A stretch of DNA of 64,000 nucleotides from Apostichopus japonicus (lineage: Eukaryota; Echinodermata; Holothuroidea; Aspidochirotida; Stichopodidae): the NCBI RefSeq assembly GCF_037975245.1, contig NC_092579.1, positions 15,896,178-15,960,177 of the forward strand. Reading direction: 5' to 3'. The position numbers and the translations under genes were made by a program. This document shows, one piece after another, positions 61,274-64,000 of this stretch (the first letter of the stretch is position 1; each line of letters begins with the position of its first letter). The notes under the pieces were generated by a model. The model had not been told where the DNA came from. It made no database searches and worked only from the letters and a program-made list of their open reading frames with translations.

Positions 61274-61878
61274 TCAGATATTACTCACCCTTGATCTTTT
61301 ACTAAAACATACAAGACATAGCGTCAGTAGGGCTAACAAAAAAGAAGTGGTCGCGAAAATCGTCGACAATCCGAAAAGTAAAATTCTCAACTTCACTACG
61401 TCATAGACGAGACAGTTACCGGTTATACCGCACGAAGTTTGAAATAGCAGACAACTTTTATCAAATAGGATCCCGTAGATTACAGGGCCCGGTGCAGTTA
61501 CTAGGAGAAAAAAAGGAGAAGCAGAATAAACAATTATTAACAAAAAATATGAAATTTGTAAACTATTTTTGGTTCCATGGCTCGTAAAACTGTTAGATTC
61601 GTCGTTTTCTCAAGCACTCGGCGGATATCCAGTTTTACAAGAGACGATGAAGAGGACCCCAAAAAGGTCAGGTGGGAGGGTTGAGAAAATAGGATTTCGT
61701 CCTCCCACCCCCATCACCCTGCCCAAAGGAAAACACGTTCAAAGGTTAACAGCATATCTGAGACCACATGGTTAGAAGAGGTTGACCCTTTTTTAATGTT
61801 TCAAACAACTTACCTAAAAATCGCTTAACAAATTTATCGAAACCTTGAATCATTGCGCGGTCTCTTTCTTCAACGTAT
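61274..61878 (-). CDS. SLCO/OATP organic anion transporter, 3'-terminal exons (partial)
   Basis: Two minus-strand exons, 61878-61814 (65 bp) and 61500-61274, read in phase. The 65-bp exon gives YVEERDRAMIQGFDKFVKRFL, matching the conserved stretch before the last helices in SLCO genes, which commonly have a 65-bp exon at this place. The next exon reads VTAPGPVIYGILFDKSC, then FQTSCGITGNCLVYD (paired cysteines of the last extracellular loop) and the final hydrophobic segment ILLFGLSTIFATTSFLL. SLCO proteins are twelve-helix carriers of organic anions at the plasma membrane. The frame ends SKRSRVSNI-stop at 61274, but a donor AGG|GTGAGT at 61288 offers an alternative splice to a later exon. Upstream exons were not recognised before the window's end. 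Confidence 0.85.
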
Positions 61879-64000
61879 CTGTGAAAAGATGAAAACAATT
61901 TGCTTGGTTCGTATAATACAACCCTTACTCGGAAGCGTTAAGCGGGGCGCAACCACGTACCGTATACTACCGTGTGTGGGTTTATCTCTCCCCCTCCCCC
62001 AGAATAATCAGCGATATAATAATCAGAGAGTTGGGGTATATTTTAACATAAACATATAACATATATATGCGCTACAACCTTAGCAGTCAAATATTCTTAA
62101 ACCATGTTTCAAAATGGCAGTTAACAATTTTGCCTCTGAGCATCATCCATTTTACCAAGATTTATAAATAGGGAAGGGGACACCCCTCCTTTAAGACCTC
62201 ACCCCCTAGACGATTTAACATCTTAGCCCTCAATGACCAAAACATAAAGGTGGTTGCGTCCCTAAAGATAGCAACGGGATAGTAACAGGAACGGAGAGAA
62301 TGTGACGATGAAGGGTCTCCATCATTCTCAGCCCAGATCCAAAGCAAGATGATAAATGAGGATAAATATGAGTCACTTTATCGCATGTGAAATAGAAAAC
62401 TTAAATGAATGGCAATGAAATCACCCAGGTAAATACTTTCGCAAGCAAAACGATATCGCCTTAAACTACAATGGAACACTGTTAGGGAGTAATGTCGTAC
62501 ACATGACGATGCAATGCTACAGTAAATAATCCGAGGCGCTGTTCTATACCAGGGATCCTTCGCAGCAAGACAGTTTAAAAAACAAAACAATAAAAACATT
62601 AAAAACAACAGACAGTGAAGTAGAAAAAAATCACTAATTCCTCTATGGAAGTAACAGTGCTGTCAGTAGGCTTCTCATTTCTTGAGTCATAAATTCTTCT
62701 CGGAAATTTTGAGTGGAGGTGTGGTGGAATCTTCAGGAGCAGCTACTTCTTACTTGGGCAGCTTGTTGAACTATAATAACCATTTTTTATTTAAATTTAG
62801 TATACTTAAAGAGGCCAAAGGGTGGTGAACGGTGAAAGAGCTAGGTTGGTTACAAATTGTGGTTGAGAGAGGTGATGAACGTTACTATCCGAGTGGGACT
62901 TTAATTTTGACCAGGTTTATGTCGTCTACAGAAGTAAGCACAGGTCTCGAGGAAGGAAAAGTCAAATGACTTAGTTCTTTGAGCAACCTGTTGGTAAACA
63001 TACGTGGGCGACAATCAAACATTAGTACCCTATACTTACTGTGCATGAGTGGTAAGGTAATGGCCATGCAGTCTGCACATAACGTCGTAGACTAATATAG
63101 GCTGCCGTCCCATGGCTTTCTGTGAGGTGACTTATTAGTGCTTAATCTAAATGGGCAAACGACCAGGACTGTAGGCCTAAGTATACCAATATATATACGG
63201 TAGGCCTATACCAGTATACGGTAAGCCTATACCAGTATACGGTATACCACCACTCGGTGGTAACTCAGCTTATAATTCCTGCACCAAAGGCCTTAACGTC
63301 TATGTGCAGTAACCATAGCAACCACACTATACGGTAGTTTCAATCATTGCACGATATTCAAAACTTGATTCACTTCTTTTTAAATCAAATTTTGTGTTTA
63401 TGCTTTCACATATTTTGCGCATAAACAAGCTATAAGTAAATACGAACAGCTTGCTTTAACTTATGCAATATAAACCGAACCAATGTTTCGCTCAGTTTAG
63501 CTATGTGATACGCAAATCCTATATAGGCTGAAGACTGTGGCATGGATAGCGTTCTAGAATTGGGCCTACAGAAGTGACATAATTGTTAAACCTAGGTTTA
63601 TGCACAATGTATCGGTGAATAAACCTACGTTCAAACCGTGTAGTCACAGATGAATAGGCGGGAATAAACATAATTTTAAAACAGCTATGCAAGGTAAAGT
63701 TATATATGGTATAAAGCTGTTGGATTTCTCCAGTTGTTTTCTTCCAGGTTCGTCGGCCCACTTTCATGTGTTGTTGTTGGAAAACTGTCGTATGATCTTT
63801 CAGATTGCTATAAAATACGACAAAAAAAGTGCAGAAAACGTAAGGAAGATAGCAACTATCTATATAGTATGGTGTATCCATGAATCAATTACTAAAGGAA
63901 TGGGCTTGCCCTACTCCCCCCCCCCCCCCCAAAAAAAAGCATACGTGTTCGTTTGCAGGTATTGTTAATGATATATCTAGTTTATAGAACTGTTTCAATG
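61879..64000. other. Right-hand region, presumed SLCO intron
   Basis: No exon was recognised on either strand. If the SLCO gene continues to the right, most of this is intron. It contains a short tandem unit GTAGGCCTATACCAGTATAC at about 63200-63245, and a C-run with A-run at 63917-63938. Open frames near 63519-63968 show no family motif. Confidence 0.45.

Noticed and set aside
1-64000. LTR retrotransposon, LINE reverse transcriptase or endogenous virus
   Set aside because: I looked for reverse transcriptase, integrase and protease motifs and long direct terminal repeats, and saw none.

Overview
The window is eukaryotic, from an animal. It has intron-rich protein genes with consensus GT/AG splice sites, AT-rich non-coding DNA, microsatellites, tRNA-derived SINEs and many short non-autonomous DNA transposons. 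The frequent TAGGCCTA-type words and the gene types suggest a marine invertebrate deuterostome, perhaps an echinoderm; this is inference from composition only. Nothing bacterial, viral or organellar was recognised.

Layout, left to right. 1-3.6 kb: unannotated AT-rich DNA. 3607-9506: a 5.9 kb DNA transposon with perfect 26-bp terminal inverted repeats, a CpG-rich motif-laden left arm, and a decayed intron-containing gene whose product looks like an RNase-H-like transposase. 9.5-12.7 kb: intergenic, with one small MITE. 12.67-24.93 kb, plus strand: a complete gene for eukaryotic elongation factor 2 kinase (673 codons over 12 coding exons), whose introns hold duplicated exon ends, a MITE, a SINE and a minisatellite. 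24.9-31.4 kb: AT-rich, CpG-poor DNA with no gene seen, possibly in part a long 3' UTR.

31.7-54 kb is CpG-richer and crowded with hAT-like MITEs, most with 8-bp target duplications. It holds a minus-strand Ser/Thr kinase of the TSSK/CAMK type (562 codons, 10 exons, 34749-43806) with a perfect CRE about 80 bp upstream of its ATG. It also holds a single-exon minus-strand gene (47741-49057) for a two-pass membrane protein with a cysteine-bearing extracellular region and two PPxY motifs. 55-61 kb: microsatellites, a 140-bp perfect palindrome and a 40-bp satellite array. 61.27-61.88 kb, minus strand: the last two exons of an SLCO/OATP-type organic anion transporter; the rest of that gene was not found before the window's end.

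The genes do not form a functional unit. They look like unrelated neighbours, and the main stories are the transposon population and the contrast between a CpG-depleted housekeeping locus and a CpG-retaining tissue-type locus.
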